Source: Beijerinckiaceae bacterium
GTDB taxonomy: Bacteria; Pseudomonadota; Alphaproteobacteria; Rhizobiales; Beijerinckiaceae
Assembly (NCBI GenBank): GCA_947370975.1
Contig: CANBNG010000003.1
Span: 62,001-126,000, forward strand
Direction: 5' to 3'
DNA length: 64,000 bases
Shown here: positions 8,509 through 16,951 of the stretch, one piece after another
Numbering within the stretch: position 1 is the stretch's first letter
Layout of the letters: every line of letters begins with the position of its first letter
Translations under genes and position numbers: made by a program
The notes under the pieces: generated by a model
Database searches by the model: none
Seen by the model: only the letters and a program-made list of their open reading frames with translations
What the model was told of the DNA's origin: nothing

Positions 8509-9054
8509 TTAATCGGGCATGCCGCCGAACGGGAAGCGACCGGCCGGCGACCAGGGCCCGCCGCGATAATGCCAGAGTTCAAGCCCCTCGATCACGACGT
8601 CAAACGGCTCGAAGACCGCCTGCAGCGCATCGAAGGTCTGGCGCGCATGGGCGGGCGTGACTTTGTTCTGCACGGTGACATGGGGCATGAAGCGCTGACG
8701 ATCCTGCGGGGAGAGCGCATGGGCCCAGCTCTGCGCGACGCCCAGACGCAGCGCCACCAGCTCGGGCGCATCGATGACAATCGCCACGCCATTGCCGGTA
8801 AAGCGCAACCCGCTTGCGCGCGCCGTGAAGGGCTCGGCCTGCCAGCAGCGCTCGGCCAGCTCGTCTTCGATCTCGCCAAGATCGCAGCCGGGCAGTGCAT
8901 GAAACAATGTCAGGTGGGCTGGTATGAAATTGCGGGCGGCGGGAAAATAGGCCCGGCGCATCGCATCGAAACGCGAGGCGACATGCGCCTCCAGCCAGGC
9001 GGTCAGGATGAGGGGCGTATCGAGGACCGCCGGTGATCGGTAAAAATCGCTCAT
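8509..9054 (-). CDS. 2'-5' RNA ligase / cyclic phosphodiesterase superfamily protein
   Basis: A 181-residue cytoplasmic protein beginning MSDFYRSPAVLDTPLIL. It has the two HxT motifs that define the 2H phosphoesterase superfamily, HLT in PAHLTLFHAL and HVT in MPHVTVQN, spaced as in LigT/ThpR proteins. Such enzymes hydrolyse cyclic phosphodiesters or ligate RNA ends. The physiological substrate is not evident. The upstream extension to 9717 is antisense to the Mo-hydroxylase genes and is rejected. Confidence 0.8.
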   Translation of the reverse strand: MSDFYRSPAVLDTPLILTAWLEAHVASRFDAMRRAYFPAARNFIPAHLTLFHALPGCDLGEIEDELAERCWQAEPFTARASGLRFTGNGVAIVIDAPELVALRLGVAQSWAHALSPQDRQRFMPHVTVQNKVTPAHARQTFDALQAVFEPFDVVIEGLELWHYRGGPWSPAGRFPFGGMPD

Positions 9055-9222
9055 CCCCTGCCCCCGCTCATCCTTGGCCCGCTCATTCTTGGCCCGATGC
9101 AGCTGCGACGCCCGCTCATCACTTTTCCCGGACCTTGTGCGGAAGTCCAGTGCAGCATCTTGGAGCTTGGCGGAAAACCTGAAAGAATGCGCCCCGAACG
9201 GGATAAATGATCCCGGAGAATA

Positions 9223-9696
9223 ATGGAGGATAACGTGGCCAAACGCATCGAGCTCAATGTCGATGGGAAGGCGCATACCATAGACGCAGATCCGGATATG
9301 CCGCTGCTCTATGCCCTGCGCGACGATCTGGGACTTCGTAACCCGAAATTCGGCTGCGGCCTTGCCCAATGCGGCGCCTGCACCGTGCTCGTCGATGGCC
9401 AGCCTGTCCGCTCCTGCGTGACCCCTGTGGATTCGCTGGGCAAGAGCAAGGTCACCACCATGGGCGGCCTCGTGAAAGACGGCAAGCCGCACAAGGTGCA
9501 GGAAGCCTTCATCGCCGAGCAAGTGCCCCAATGCGGCTATTGCATGAACGGCTGGGTGATGACGACTGTCGCCCTGCTCGACAAGACCCCGAAGCCGACC
9601 GACGCGCAGATTGAAGACGCGCTCACCGGCCTCAAGTGCCGCTGCGCCACCCACGCCTCGATCATGCGCGCCGTGCGCCGCGCGGCTCAGGCCTAA
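9223..9696 (+). CDS. small [2Fe-2S] subunit of molybdenum hydroxylase (IorA-like)
   Basis: A 157-residue iron-sulfur subunit of the xanthine oxidase/aldehyde oxidoreductase family. The N-terminal plant-type cluster ligands lie in FGCGLAQCGACTVLVDG followed by RSC; the C-terminal helical domain has QCGYCMNGW and KCRCATH. It carries electrons from the Mo subunit encoded just downstream. GTG 9235, with GGAGG six bases upstream, is an alternative start to ATG 9223. The partner gene starts 13 bp after its stop. Confidence 0.9.
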   Translation: MEDNVAKRIELNVDGKAHTIDADPDMPLLYALRDDLGLRNPKFGCGLAQCGACTVLVDGQPVRSCVTPVDSLGKSKVTTMGGLVKDGKPHKVQEAFIAEQVPQCGYCMNGWVMTTVALLDKTPKPTDAQIEDALTGLKCRCATHASIMRAVRRAAQA

Positions 9697-9709
9697 AGGA
9701 GAGCGACCG

Positions 9710-11977
9710 ATGAACACTCACGTCAATCGCCGCCATATCCTCGCAGGATCGGGCGCGCTCACCATCTCCGTGCTGCTGCCGGGCGTCGCCGCCCGCGCCG
9801 CGACCTCGGGTCTCGACAAGCGCCCGCCGCTCAACCCCAAGCAGTTGGCCTCCTATATTTCCATCCGCGCCGACGGCTCGGCCATCGCCTATTTCGGCAA
9901 GATGGACATGGGCCAGGGCACCGATGTCGGCGTCGCGCAGATGGTCGCTGAAGAACTCGACCTGCCGGCAGAAAAAGTCATCATCCTGGCGGGCGATTCC
10001 GGCACCAGCCTCAACCAGGGCGGCGCATCGGGTTCGACCGGCGTTTCGCACGGCGGCGCGACCTTGCGCAATGCCGCCGCGGAAGCGCGCTTCGTCATGC
10101 TGGAACTTGCGTCCAAGCAGCTCGATGTGCCGGTTGAAGATCTCGCCACCGCCAATGGCGTGATCACGTCAAAGAGCAATCCGGCGAAAAAGACCAGCTA
10201 CAGCGAGATCATCGGTGGCCGCTGGTTTGACACGGAAGTCGAATGGAACGGCAAGATCGGCAACGATCTGAACATGAAGACCCGCGCCAAGCTGAAAGAC
10301 CCCAAGGAATACAAGGTCTATGGCACGTCGGCACCCCGTCGCGACGTCGAGTGGAAACTGCTCGGCACCGACGATTACGTGACCGACATCAAGGTGCCGG
10401 GCATGCTGCATGCGCGCACCATCCTGCCGACACGTGCCGGCGCTGTGCCGGTGTCGGTCGATGAAGCCTCGATCAAGGACATTCCGGGCGCGAAAGTGAT
10501 CTGGGAAAAGGCCTTGCTCGGCGTTGTCGCGCCCAAGGAATGGGATGCCATCAAGGCCTCGCGTCAGCTCAAGGTCACCTGGTCGGACGTGAAAGCGCCC
10601 TTCCCCGAGCAGAAGGAAATCTACAACCACATTCGCAACGCCAAATCGATCAAATCGGGCGGCAGCGCGAAGAATGTGGAGCCTGCGAAGGTCGAGGAGG
10701 CGTTCAAGGGCGCCGACAAGATCATCGAGGCAACCTATGAATGGCCCTTCCAGTCGCATGCGTCGATGGGCCCGGCCTGCGCGGTTGTCGATTACCAGCC
10801 CAATGGCATCACCACGCTCTGGACCGGTTCGCAGAAGCCCCATTTTGCGGGTGATGGCGTGGCCAAGATCCTCGGCCTCAAGCCCGAGCAGGTGCGTGGA
10901 ATCTGGGCCGCTGGCCCCGGCTCCTACGGCCGCAACGACGCGGGCGATGCTGCCGTTTTCGCAGCCTTGTTCTCGAAGGCGACCGGCAAGCCGGTCCGCT
11001 ATCAGGGCATGCGCCATGAAGGTACAGGTTGGGATCCCAAGGGCCCGGCCTCGATCCATACGGTTCGCGCCGGCCTGAAGGACGGCAAGGTTGTCGCCTG
11101 GCACTTCCACTCGAAGGCCTTCGACCGCCTGAATGTCTCGTCGAATGAATCCGATCCGTCGGACAATCTCGGCGCGCAGATGATCGGCTTTGAATCAAAG
11201 CCCGGCCTGACCTATGCGACCCCGGAAGAATCCTATGCCTTCCCGGTGAAGCAGCAGACCTGGGAAGTGATCCCGCCGTTCCTCGAGAAGGTCAGCCCGC
11301 TGCGCTCCTCGCATCTGCGCGATCCGCTCGGGCCCGAGATCCACTTCGCCAACGAGGGCTTCATCGACGAGGTGGCTTATACAACGGGTCAGGACCCGGT
11401 TGCCTACCGCCTCTCGCTGGCCACAGAATCGCGTGACCGCGATGCGATCAAGGCAGCCGCCGACAAGGCCGGCTGGAAGACGCGCACCGCGGCCCGCAAG
11501 GAGACCAAGGGCGATATTGCCACCGGTCAGGGCATTGCCTTCTCGCAGCGCAACGGCACCCGCGTCGCCATCGTCGCGGAAGTCGATGTGAACCTGAAGA
11601 CGGGCAAGGTGCATGCGCGGAAATTCACGGTGGCGCATGATTGCGGCATCGTGATCAACCCGCGCCTGCTCACGCAGGGCATCGAAGGCAATATCTGCCA
11701 GGGCCTCAGCCGCGCAGTCCATGAAGAGGTGATGTTCTCGAAGGACAATGTCACCAGCGTGGATTGGCTGACCTATCCGATCCTCGACATTACCGAGCGT
11801 CCGCACGTCATCGATGTCGTGCTCATCAACCGCCCCAACCTGCCGCCCAACGGCGCTGGCGAAGGCTCGATGCGCCCGGTGGTCGCGGCTGTCGCCAATG
11901 CGATCTATGACGCCACGGGCGTGCGCATGCGCCAGGGGCCGTTCACACCCGATCGCCTGAAGGCCGGCATGGCCTGA
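9710..11977 (+). CDS. molybdopterin-binding subunit of aldehyde/isoquinoline-type oxidoreductase (IorB-like)
   Basis: A 755-residue protein with an N-terminal twin-arginine-like leader (NRRHILAGSGALTISVLLPG), suggesting Tat export of the folded Mo enzyme. Family marks are KMDMGQGTDVGVAQMVAEEL, GGASGSTGVSHGG, SHASMGPACAVV, and near the C-terminus GAGEGSMRPVVAAVANAIYD with the catalytic glutamate region. These enzymes hydroxylate aldehydes or N-heterocycles; the substrate is not readable. I chose ATG 9710 (AAAGGAGAG 9 bases upstream) over 9611, which overlaps the small subunit. No cytochrome c subunit follows. Confidence 0.9.
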   Translation: MNTHVNRRHILAGSGALTISVLLPGVAARAATSGLDKRPPLNPKQLASYISIRADGSAIAYFGKMDMGQGTDVGVAQMVAEELDLPAEKVIILAGDSGTSLNQGGASGSTGVSHGGATLRNAAAEARFVMLELASKQLDVPVEDLATANGVITSKSNPAKKTSYSEIIGGRWFDTEVEWNGKIGNDLNMKTRAKLKDPKEYKVYGTSAPRRDVEWKLLGTDDYVTDIKVPGMLHARTILPTRAGAVPVSVDEASIKDIPGAKVIWEKALLGVVAPKEWDAIKASRQLKVTWSDVKAPFPEQKEIYNHIRNAKSIKSGGSAKNVEPAKVEEAFKGADKIIEATYEWPFQSHASMGPACAVVDYQPNGITTLWTGSQKPHFAGDGVAKILGLKPEQVRGIWAAGPGSYGRNDAGDAAVFAALFSKATGKPVRYQGMRHEGTGWDPKGPASIHTVRAGLKDGKVVAWHFHSKAFDRLNVSSNESDPSDNLGAQMIGFESKPGLTYATPEESYAFPVKQQTWEVIPPFLEKVSPLRSSHLRDPLGPEIHFANEGFIDEVAYTTGQDPVAYRLSLATESRDRDAIKAAADKAGWKTRTAARKETKGDIATGQGIAFSQRNGTRVAIVAEVDVNLKTGKVHARKFTVAHDCGIVINPRLLTQGIEGNICQGLSRAVHEEVMFSKDNVTSVDWLTYPILDITERPHVIDVVLINRPNLPPNGAGEGSMRPVVAAVANAIYDATGVRMRQGPFTPDRLKAGMA

Positions 11978-12004
11978 TCTTTTTTCAAAGCTCGCAAGAA
12001 CAAG

Positions 12005-12034
12005 AAGCGCCGGTGGCAACACCGGCGCTTTTTT
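12005..12034. terminator. rho-independent terminator between convergent genes
   Basis: An 11-bp perfect stem (AAGCGCCGGTG / CACCGGCGCTT) with a GCAA loop is followed by a T run on the plus strand. It serves the Mo-hydroxylase operon and could act on the opposing gene as well. Confidence 0.9.
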
Positions 12035-12055
12035 AATGCGGCAGAAGGGCCGGTC

Positions 12056-12499
12056 TCAAAAGACTTTCTGCTGCGCCTTGGACAGGAAAAATCCGTGTCC
12101 GGCCGCATTGGCGCAGGTCATGCCCGAGGTCTCTGACTTGCAGGTGATACCGCTGCGGCTCCAGCTGTTGCCGTAAGCGAGCACGATGGCATCCATGTCG
12201 ACAACCGCATCTGTCGGGCAAAAAGCCGCGCCTTTGAGGCCGGTCGGCGTCACGGTGAAGCCATGTAATCTTGCGGGCGTGCAGGCCATGACTTCATTCG
12301 ACGCGCCCGCCGGCACGGTCTTGAATGAGGGTACGAACTGCAAAATGTCGCAGCGGACTTCGGGCTTGGCATCAAAATCCGAATAGAGGCAATTAATATT
12401 GCCCGTGGGTGATTTGAATGTCGCCTCGTCAGCCCGGACACCGGCAGCTGACAGACCGAGCGCGATAAGGGCGCAGGCAGATACAGACAAAAGTTTCAT
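12056..12499 (-). CDS. secreted cysteine-rich protein, DUF6636-like
   Basis: A 147-residue protein starting MKLLSVSACALIALGLSA, with a cleavable signal peptide ending near GVRADE. The mature part has FKSPTGNINCLYSD, VRCDI, FCPTDAVVD, LAYGNSWS, GMTCANAAGHGFFLS and six or more cysteines. This pattern matches my memory of DUF6636 proteins of unknown function, probably disulfide-bonded in the periplasm. The start at 12499 avoids overlap with the upstream permease gene and gives a normal signal peptide. Confidence 0.7.
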   Translation of the reverse strand: MKLLSVSACALIALGLSAAGVRADEATFKSPTGNINCLYSDFDAKPEVRCDILQFVPSFKTVPAGASNEVMACTPARLHGFTVTPTGLKGAAFCPTDAVVDMDAIVLAYGNSWSRSGITCKSETSGMTCANAAGHGFFLSKAQQKVF

Positions 12500-12515
12500 G
12501 TCGGGTCTCTTGCAA

Positions 12516-13022
12516 TCAGACAAGTGGAAAAAAGCGGATCAGCAGATCGGCCAGCCCGCCTGACAAAGGCGCGAGCGGCAGCGCGGAAATAACGCGCACG
12601 AGGCAGAAACGCCAGCCCATCAGCGGGATTTCGTAAATCAGCACACGGTGCAAGGCCACAATCGACCAGGCCGTGAGAAAGGCGATGACCTGCGGAATGC
12701 CCGCGCCGGCCTGCAACAACACAACGACAACGGGGAAGGACACGCTGGGGCCAGAGGGGATGAAACACCCGACCAGCGAGGCGAGCAGAATGCCATAGAT
12801 CCCGCTGTCAGGCCCGATGTGATGGGCAATCGGCTCGCTTGGCACGAGCTTGCTCACAAAGCCCGCCGCGAGAATGGCAAGGCCCATGCGCGGCAGAACC
12901 GCGAAGAAGCGCTCAACGGAGAGTGTCGTGCCCTGCCTCGCAACAGCCGGGCTGCGCTTGAGCGCATAGAGCGCCAGCAGGGCTGCAAGGATAAACAGGA
13001 CGATGGTGGACATGTCGAACAT
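12516..13022 (-). CDS. half-size permease of the DUF318/ArsP-like type (second copy)
   Basis: A 168-residue membrane protein with about five hydrophobic segments. The region GCFIPSGPSVSFPVVVVLLQAG corresponds to the glycine/proline-rich membrane loop of DUF318 (ArsP_1) permeases. Full ArsP proteins hold two such repeats in one chain; here each repeat seems to be a separate gene, with the partner immediately upstream (9-bp gap). Substrate is unknown. ATG 13013 is an alternative start. Confidence 0.65.
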   Translation of the reverse strand: MFDMSTIVLFILAALLALYALKRSPAVARQGTTLSVERFFAVLPRMGLAILAAGFVSKLVPSEPIAHHIGPDSGIYGILLASLVGCFIPSGPSVSFPVVVVLLQAGAGIPQVIAFLTAWSIVALHRVLIYEIPLMGWRFCLVRVISALPLAPLSGGLADLLIRFFPLV

Positions 13023-13030
13023 CGGCGGGG

Positions 13031-13606
13031 CTAAACCTTGTCGCGTTCGATGCTCAACGGCACGCGTGTTGCAATCCAGGCTGCAAGAAAGGGCAGCGGC
13101 AGACAGGCAATATAGCGCACGATGAGAAATGGCAGGCCCAGCAGCGGCAATTCCCAGATCAGAATGCGCTGGAAGCCGAGATTGGACCAGGAGGTCAGAT
13201 AGGCAATCAACGGCGCGCGGCCGGTGCCGGATTCATGCAGCGCGGTGACCATCGGAAAGGATGTCATCGGCCCGCCGGGCGTCAAGGCGCCTATGGCCGT
13301 TGCAATCGCCACGCCCTGCGCGCCGGAGCCCTCGCCAATCCATTTGGCGACAAGTTTGCGCGGCACCAGCAATTGCAGGAAGGAGGACACAAGAAGTGCG
13401 GCTGCAAGCTTTGGCGCAATGCGCAGCATCATCGCAAGATCGGACGAAAAGCTGTCGATGAACGCCGCCTCGCCCTCGACAAACCAGCAGGCGACGCCAG
13501 CGCCAATGACAAGAACGCCCATGATCAGCAGGGAACGGTCGATCTGTTTTGGCAGCGCGCGAAAGCGCCGCTTCTCGGGAGGCTGCTCTGTCAACGCTGA
13601 ACTCAC
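13031..13606 (-). CDS. half-size permease of the DUF318/ArsP-like type (first copy)
   Basis: A 191-residue membrane protein. A basic N-terminus is followed by about five membrane segments, with GALTPGGPMTSFPMVTAL at the position matching GCFIPSGPSVSFP in the neighbouring permease. Both continue with a T/SW segment and an R-IL-I-YE/WE-P stretch (LGFQRILIWELPLLG and LHRVLIYEIPLMG). They are therefore paralogous halves likely to form a heterodimeric channel. Its ATG overlaps the upstream gene's stop by 4 bp. Confidence 0.7.
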   Translation of the reverse strand: MSSALTEQPPEKRRFRALPKQIDRSLLIMGVLVIGAGVACWFVEGEAAFIDSFSSDLAMMLRIAPKLAAALLVSSFLQLLVPRKLVAKWIGEGSGAQGVAIATAIGALTPGGPMTSFPMVTALHESGTGRAPLIAYLTSWSNLGFQRILIWELPLLGLPFLIVRYIACLPLPFLAAWIATRVPLSIERDKV

Positions 13607-14112
13607 GCGCGCAGGGCTGTAAGCATCGCCTCGATGTAGTCGCGACCATGCGCGATCACGAGCATTTTGGCGTAGGGGCGCATGGCGCGCAGCGACATGT
13701 CGATCTCGTCTTCGGTCGCGCCATCATGGGGCACGATGAGCGAGACCAATGTCTTGTGATGCAGATTGCACAATTCGGAAATCACGGCGGCCGATTGCAC
13801 ATCCTGTCCGGCGCTGGCCAGAACAACGACACAATCGGCGGAGGCGACTTCCGCACTCAGATCGCTGGTATGACCGGCAAGGTCGTTGAGCCAGGCCTTG
13901 ACGCTCGTGCCGGGCAGCGCACCATCTTCGAACGAGAGCGACTTGAAGAAAGCCGCGCCATTCCACGCCATTTTGGAAATGTCATCGACCAGCTTCGCAC
14001 TGCCGGCATCAAGCGCGACAACCTTGACGGCGCGCGGCTTGGAATTGGGATATTGGACGCGAAAACCCGCCTCGTGAGCGGTCGTCACCCGTGCCGATTC
14101 ACTCAGAAGCAT
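13603..14112 (-). CDS. soluble protein of unknown function, first gene of the two-permease operon
   Basis: A 169-residue soluble protein that I do not recognise by family. It reads as an alpha/beta fold: AVKVVALDAG, then ADCVVVLASAGQDVQSAAVI, then KTLVSLIVPHDGATEDEI, and a C-terminal YAKMLVIAHGRDYIEAML. Such alternating strands and helices suggest a nucleotide- or ligand-binding domain, but no Walker motif is present. A 4-bp overlap with the first permease argues that it serves that transporter. Confidence 0.6.
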   Translation of the reverse strand: MLLSESARVTTAHEAGFRVQYPNSKPRAVKVVALDAGSAKLVDDISKMAWNGAAFFKSLSFEDGALPGTSVKAWLNDLAGHTSDLSAEVASADCVVVLASAGQDVQSAAVISELCNLHHKTLVSLIVPHDGATEDEIDMSLRAMRPYAKMLVIAHGRDYIEAMLTALRA

Positions 14113-14145
14113 GGATCGTCCCCCATTGGATCAGGTTGAAAACAG

Positions 14146-14171
14146 CCCCTCTCCCGCGTGCGGGAGAGGGG
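14146..14171. terminator. long perfect palindrome, probable terminator
   Basis: A 12-bp perfect inverted repeat (CCCCTCTCCCGC / GCGGGAGAGGGG) with a 2-base centre lies between the oxygenase stop and the next minus-strand gene. On the minus strand it is followed by GCTGTTTTC. The same C/G-rich palindrome style recurs at 29182 and 39333, so it may also be a dispersed intergenic element. Confidence 0.65.
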
Positions 14172-14182
14172 AATCAGCGTCC

Positions 14183-15469
14183 TTAGACCGAGGTCTGGGC
14201 GACGCCAGGCTTGGCGACAAGCGCTTCCTTGGCGGCATCCTTGTAGGGCTGGTCCGGCGGCAGAATGACGGCGGCCGAGCGCACGGTCTGGTGGGCAATC
14301 TCGAGGCCCGGGGGCAGCGTGCCCTTTTCGGCCAGCGCCTTGGCGGCGCGCATCAGGCGATGACGCGCCATGATGATGCCGTTGTCGGTGCCGACGAGAT
14401 TTTCCTTCGTGCGGTCGCAGATCGGGCCCATCGATTCCTGCAAGGACGCGTCCTGCATGCCGATGCCTTCGACGCCGCTGAAGGTCTTGCCAGCCTTCTG
14501 AGCCTCGCGGTTCATCAGGTAGTCATTGTCCTTGTTGGCAAGCGGACGATAGGTGCCGGGCACGTATTTCACGTGAATGCCCTTGCCGTCCTTCATCGCG
14601 TTGCGCTCGTTGTCAGACAGCGCGCGGACGGGATGATAGTCGAAGCTCCAGGCCGTGCAGCTCTCGTCGTCGATCGGAACCCAGAAATGGCCGTGGATCG
14701 GATGATCGCCACGCGGGGGAACCATCGTGAAGGAGGGCATGACCCAAGGCGTGATGCGCCAGTAATAATGGCCCTCTTCCGCATTGCGGCGGGCGCCGAT
14801 GAAGAGACCGCCGGGGGCCTCGACAACTTCGAAGACGGGCTTGGAGTCAGACAGATTATACTTGTTGCCGGCCGCGCCCTTGAACAAAGGATCGTTGTTC
14901 AGATCGCCGCGATGCAGGAAGGACACGTGGCTCGAATCGATGCCGCCTTCCATCGCCTGCAGCCAGTTGTTTTCCTGCAGACGCTTCGATGTGAAGCTGT
15001 TCTCCAGCGGCACGTTGGCAAATTCCCACGCTGGCTCCGGCGGCAGGCGCTCGGGCGGGCCCATATAGGTCCACAAGACGCCACCCTTCTCGATGAGCGG
15101 ATAGGACTTCAGCTTGATCTTCTTGGCATAGCCCGATTCCTCGGGCTCGGAGGGCACGTCGATGCACTGGCCGGTCGTGTCGAATTTCCAGCCATGATAG
15201 GGGCAGCGCAGGCCGCATTCCTCGTTGCGGCCAAACCACAGCGAGACGCCGCGATGGGCGCAGAATTCATCGATGAGGCCGAGCTTGCCTTCGCTGTCGC
15301 GGAAGGCGACGAGGCGCTCGGAGAGAACCTTCACGCGCACGGGCGGGCAATCGTTCTCGGGCAGTTCCTCGGACAGGAGAATCGGCTGCCAATAGCAGCG
15401 GAACAATTCGCCCATCGGCGTTCCAGGGCCCGTCTGTGTGACGAGTTCGTTCTGTTCTTTCTTCAGCAT
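14183..15469 (-). CDS. Rieske non-heme iron oxygenase, alpha subunit (phthalate 4,5-dioxygenase-like)
   Basis: A 428-residue protein. Its N-terminal Rieske [2Fe-2S] domain has CAHRG (about residue 70) and CPYHG (about 90). The C-terminal catalytic domain shows the mononuclear iron helix in MEGGIDSSHVSFLHRG. These enzymes insert O2 into aromatic rings using electrons from a reductase. The single-subunit form and the N-terminal MGELFRCYWQPILLSEEL resemble phthalate dioxygenase-type alpha subunits. Nearby ferredoxin, reductase and decarboxylase-like genes fit an aromatic-carboxylate route; the true substrate is unknown. Confidence 0.85.
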   Translation of the reverse strand: MLKKEQNELVTQTGPGTPMGELFRCYWQPILLSEELPENDCPPVRVKVLSERLVAFRDSEGKLGLIDEFCAHRGVSLWFGRNEECGLRCPYHGWKFDTTGQCIDVPSEPEESGYAKKIKLKSYPLIEKGGVLWTYMGPPERLPPEPAWEFANVPLENSFTSKRLQENNWLQAMEGGIDSSHVSFLHRGDLNNDPLFKGAAGNKYNLSDSKPVFEVVEAPGGLFIGARRNAEEGHYYWRITPWVMPSFTMVPPRGDHPIHGHFWVPIDDESCTAWSFDYHPVRALSDNERNAMKDGKGIHVKYVPGTYRPLANKDNDYLMNREAQKAGKTFSGVEGIGMQDASLQESMGPICDRTKENLVGTDNGIIMARHRLMRAAKALAEKGTLPPGLEIAHQTVRSAAVILPPDQPYKDAAKEALVAKPGVAQTSV

Positions 15470-15594
15470 ATCGCGCTCCCGATTGCTCTCCCCGATCGGC
15501 TGTGTCGTCGTCCATCCAAAAGGCCCAATTAGAGGCTTTCGGGGCGTTGACCGCCGTCGGGTGACTTGTTATCTAACCGGCCAGTTCCTTCATA

Positions 15595-15609
15595 CGGAAC
15601 GCTGTTCCG
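15595..15609. promoter_or_regulatory. candidate IclR-family operator
   Basis: A perfect 15-bp palindrome, CGGAAC-GCT-GTTCCG, lies in the 199-bp gap between the divergent oxygenase and ferredoxin genes, close to the ferredoxin start. Its size and symmetry suit the dimeric IclR regulator encoded at 16039. Assignment is by proximity only. Confidence 0.45.
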
Positions 15610-15668
15610 CAGCCGACCTGAACCCTGTCTAACATTCCACGCAACAAGGCGTCAACGAGGAGCCCGAG

Positions 15669-15977
15669 ATGTCCGAACGGATCGAATTGTGCAAGACCGA
15701 CGATGTGGCCGAGGGCACCGCCATTCAGGTCGAAACCCATGATCTGGTTCTTGCGGTCTTCAATCTCAACGGCGCCTTTTACGTGATCGATGACCTGTGC
15801 ACGCATGGGCCGGGCTCGCTCTCTGAAGGCCCGATCTGCGGGGATGTCGTGGAATGCGATTTCCACAATGGATCATTCAACATCAAGACCGGCGAAGTCG
15901 TCGATCCGCCGTGCATGATTCCGGTCAAGACCTATGTAACCAAGGTCGAGAACGACACGGTCTTTATCGAAGTCTGA
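15669..15977 (+). CDS. Rieske-type [2Fe-2S] ferredoxin
   Basis: A 102-residue soluble protein consisting of one Rieske domain: CTHGPGSLSEG gives the C-x-H pair and CDFHNGSFN the C-x2-H pair. There is no membrane anchor, as in the ferredoxins of three-component ring-hydroxylating oxygenases, which shuttle electrons from reductase to oxygenase. A good RBS (GAGGAGCCC) precedes ATG 15669. It is transcribed toward the IclR gene and followed by a strong terminator. Confidence 0.9.
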   Translation: MSERIELCKTDDVAEGTAIQVETHDLVLAVFNLNGAFYVIDDLCTHGPGSLSEGPICGDVVECDFHNGSFNIKTGEVVDPPCMIPVKTYVTKVENDTVFIEV

Positions 15978-15984
15978 CGGCTGC

Positions 15985-16011
15985 AGCCGGCCCTTCCGGG
16001 CCGGCTTTTTT
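15985..16011 (+). terminator. rho-independent terminator after the Rieske ferredoxin
   Basis: A 9-bp stem AGCCGGCCC / GGGCCGGCT with a TTCC loop is followed by T6. It separates the ferredoxin transcript from the regulator gene. Confidence 0.9.
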
Positions 16012-16038
16012 CTGAGCGACGCGCGAGAGTCCCTGTCC

Positions 16039-16905
16039 ATGGCGACCATGACACGCAGCAAGAAAACGTCACCCACGGGCTCCCGGGCCAGCGCGGCCGC
16101 ACCTGTGCCTGCCAAGGCCAGCGTCAAGCGGCCGGAGCCGACGCGGCTTTCTTCCGTCGCAATGGCCGTACGGCTGCTCAAGTCCTTCTCCGAGGGCGAG
16201 GCCGAGATCGGCGTCACCAGCCTGTCGCGGCGGCTGGGTGTTGCCAAGAGCACCGTCTATCGCCTCGCCTCGACGCTGGTTTCCGAGGGACTGCTCGAGC
16301 AAAATCCCGAGACCGAGAAATACCGCCTCGGCATGGCGCTGTTTGGCCTTGGCGCGCTCGTGCGCCAGCGCATGAATGTCGCCACCGACGCGCGCCCCTT
16401 CCTCTTCCATCTGCGTGAGGCGAGCGGCGAGACGGTTCATCTGGCCATTCTCGAAGGGCAGGACATTATTTTCGTGCTCAATCTCGAGAGCAACCAGGCC
16501 ATCCGCATGCGCGCCGACCTTGGCGCACGCAAGCCCGCCTTCTGCACGGCAGAAGGCCGCGCCATTCTGGCGTTCCAGCCCCAGGAGATGGTGGACGAGA
16601 TTACAGCCCGTCAGCTTGTGCCGCGCACACCCAAGACCGACATCGATCCGCGCCATTTCATGGACGCGCTCGCAGAAGTGCGGCAAAAAGGTTTTGCGAC
16701 CGAAGACGAGCAGAGCGAACTCGGGATGCGCTCCGTGGCTGCGCCCATTCGCAATGCCAATGGACGCGTGATTGCAGCCATTGGCCTTGCCGGGCCGATG
16801 CAGCGCATTTCCGACGAGGCGCTCGCCTCTTTCGCACCGCTCGTTGTCGATGCGGCGCGCACGATTTCAGCCCGGCTCGGATATAATTCCCTGTCTGGCT
16901 TCTAA
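16039..16905 (+). CDS. IclR family transcriptional regulator
   Basis: A 288-residue regulator. A basic, low-complexity N-terminal tail of about 45 residues precedes an IclR winged helix (about 48-110: SLSRRLGVAKSTVYRLASTL) and an effector-binding GAF-like domain (RMNVATDARPFLFHLREASG, ETVHLAILEGQDIIFVLN). IclR-type dimers commonly control catabolic operons in response to aromatic or organic-acid effectors. Its place between the ferredoxin and reductase genes makes it the obvious regulator of this locus. Confidence 0.9.
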   Translation: MATMTRSKKTSPTGSRASAAAPVPAKASVKRPEPTRLSSVAMAVRLLKSFSEGEAEIGVTSLSRRLGVAKSTVYRLASTLVSEGLLEQNPETEKYRLGMALFGLGALVRQRMNVATDARPFLFHLREASGETVHLAILEGQDIIFVLNLESNQAIRMRADLGARKPAFCTAEGRAILAFQPQEMVDEITARQLVPRTPKTDIDPRHFMDALAEVRQKGFATEDEQSELGMRSVAAPIRNANGRVIAAIGLAGPMQRISDEALASFAPLVVDAARTISARLGYNSLSGF

Positions 16906-16951
16906 CCGGCTCCTAACCAGGGCCTCTCGATCGATCTCAAGGTTTGCAAGA

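Noticed and set aside
14111..15532. 473-codon plus-strand open frame
   Set aside because: It is antisense to the Rieske oxygenase and contains no recognisable domain.
15583..15612. GGAAC/GTTCC motifs as EcfG promoters
   Set aside because: No CGTT at the right spacing on either strand; the palindrome is better read as an operator.
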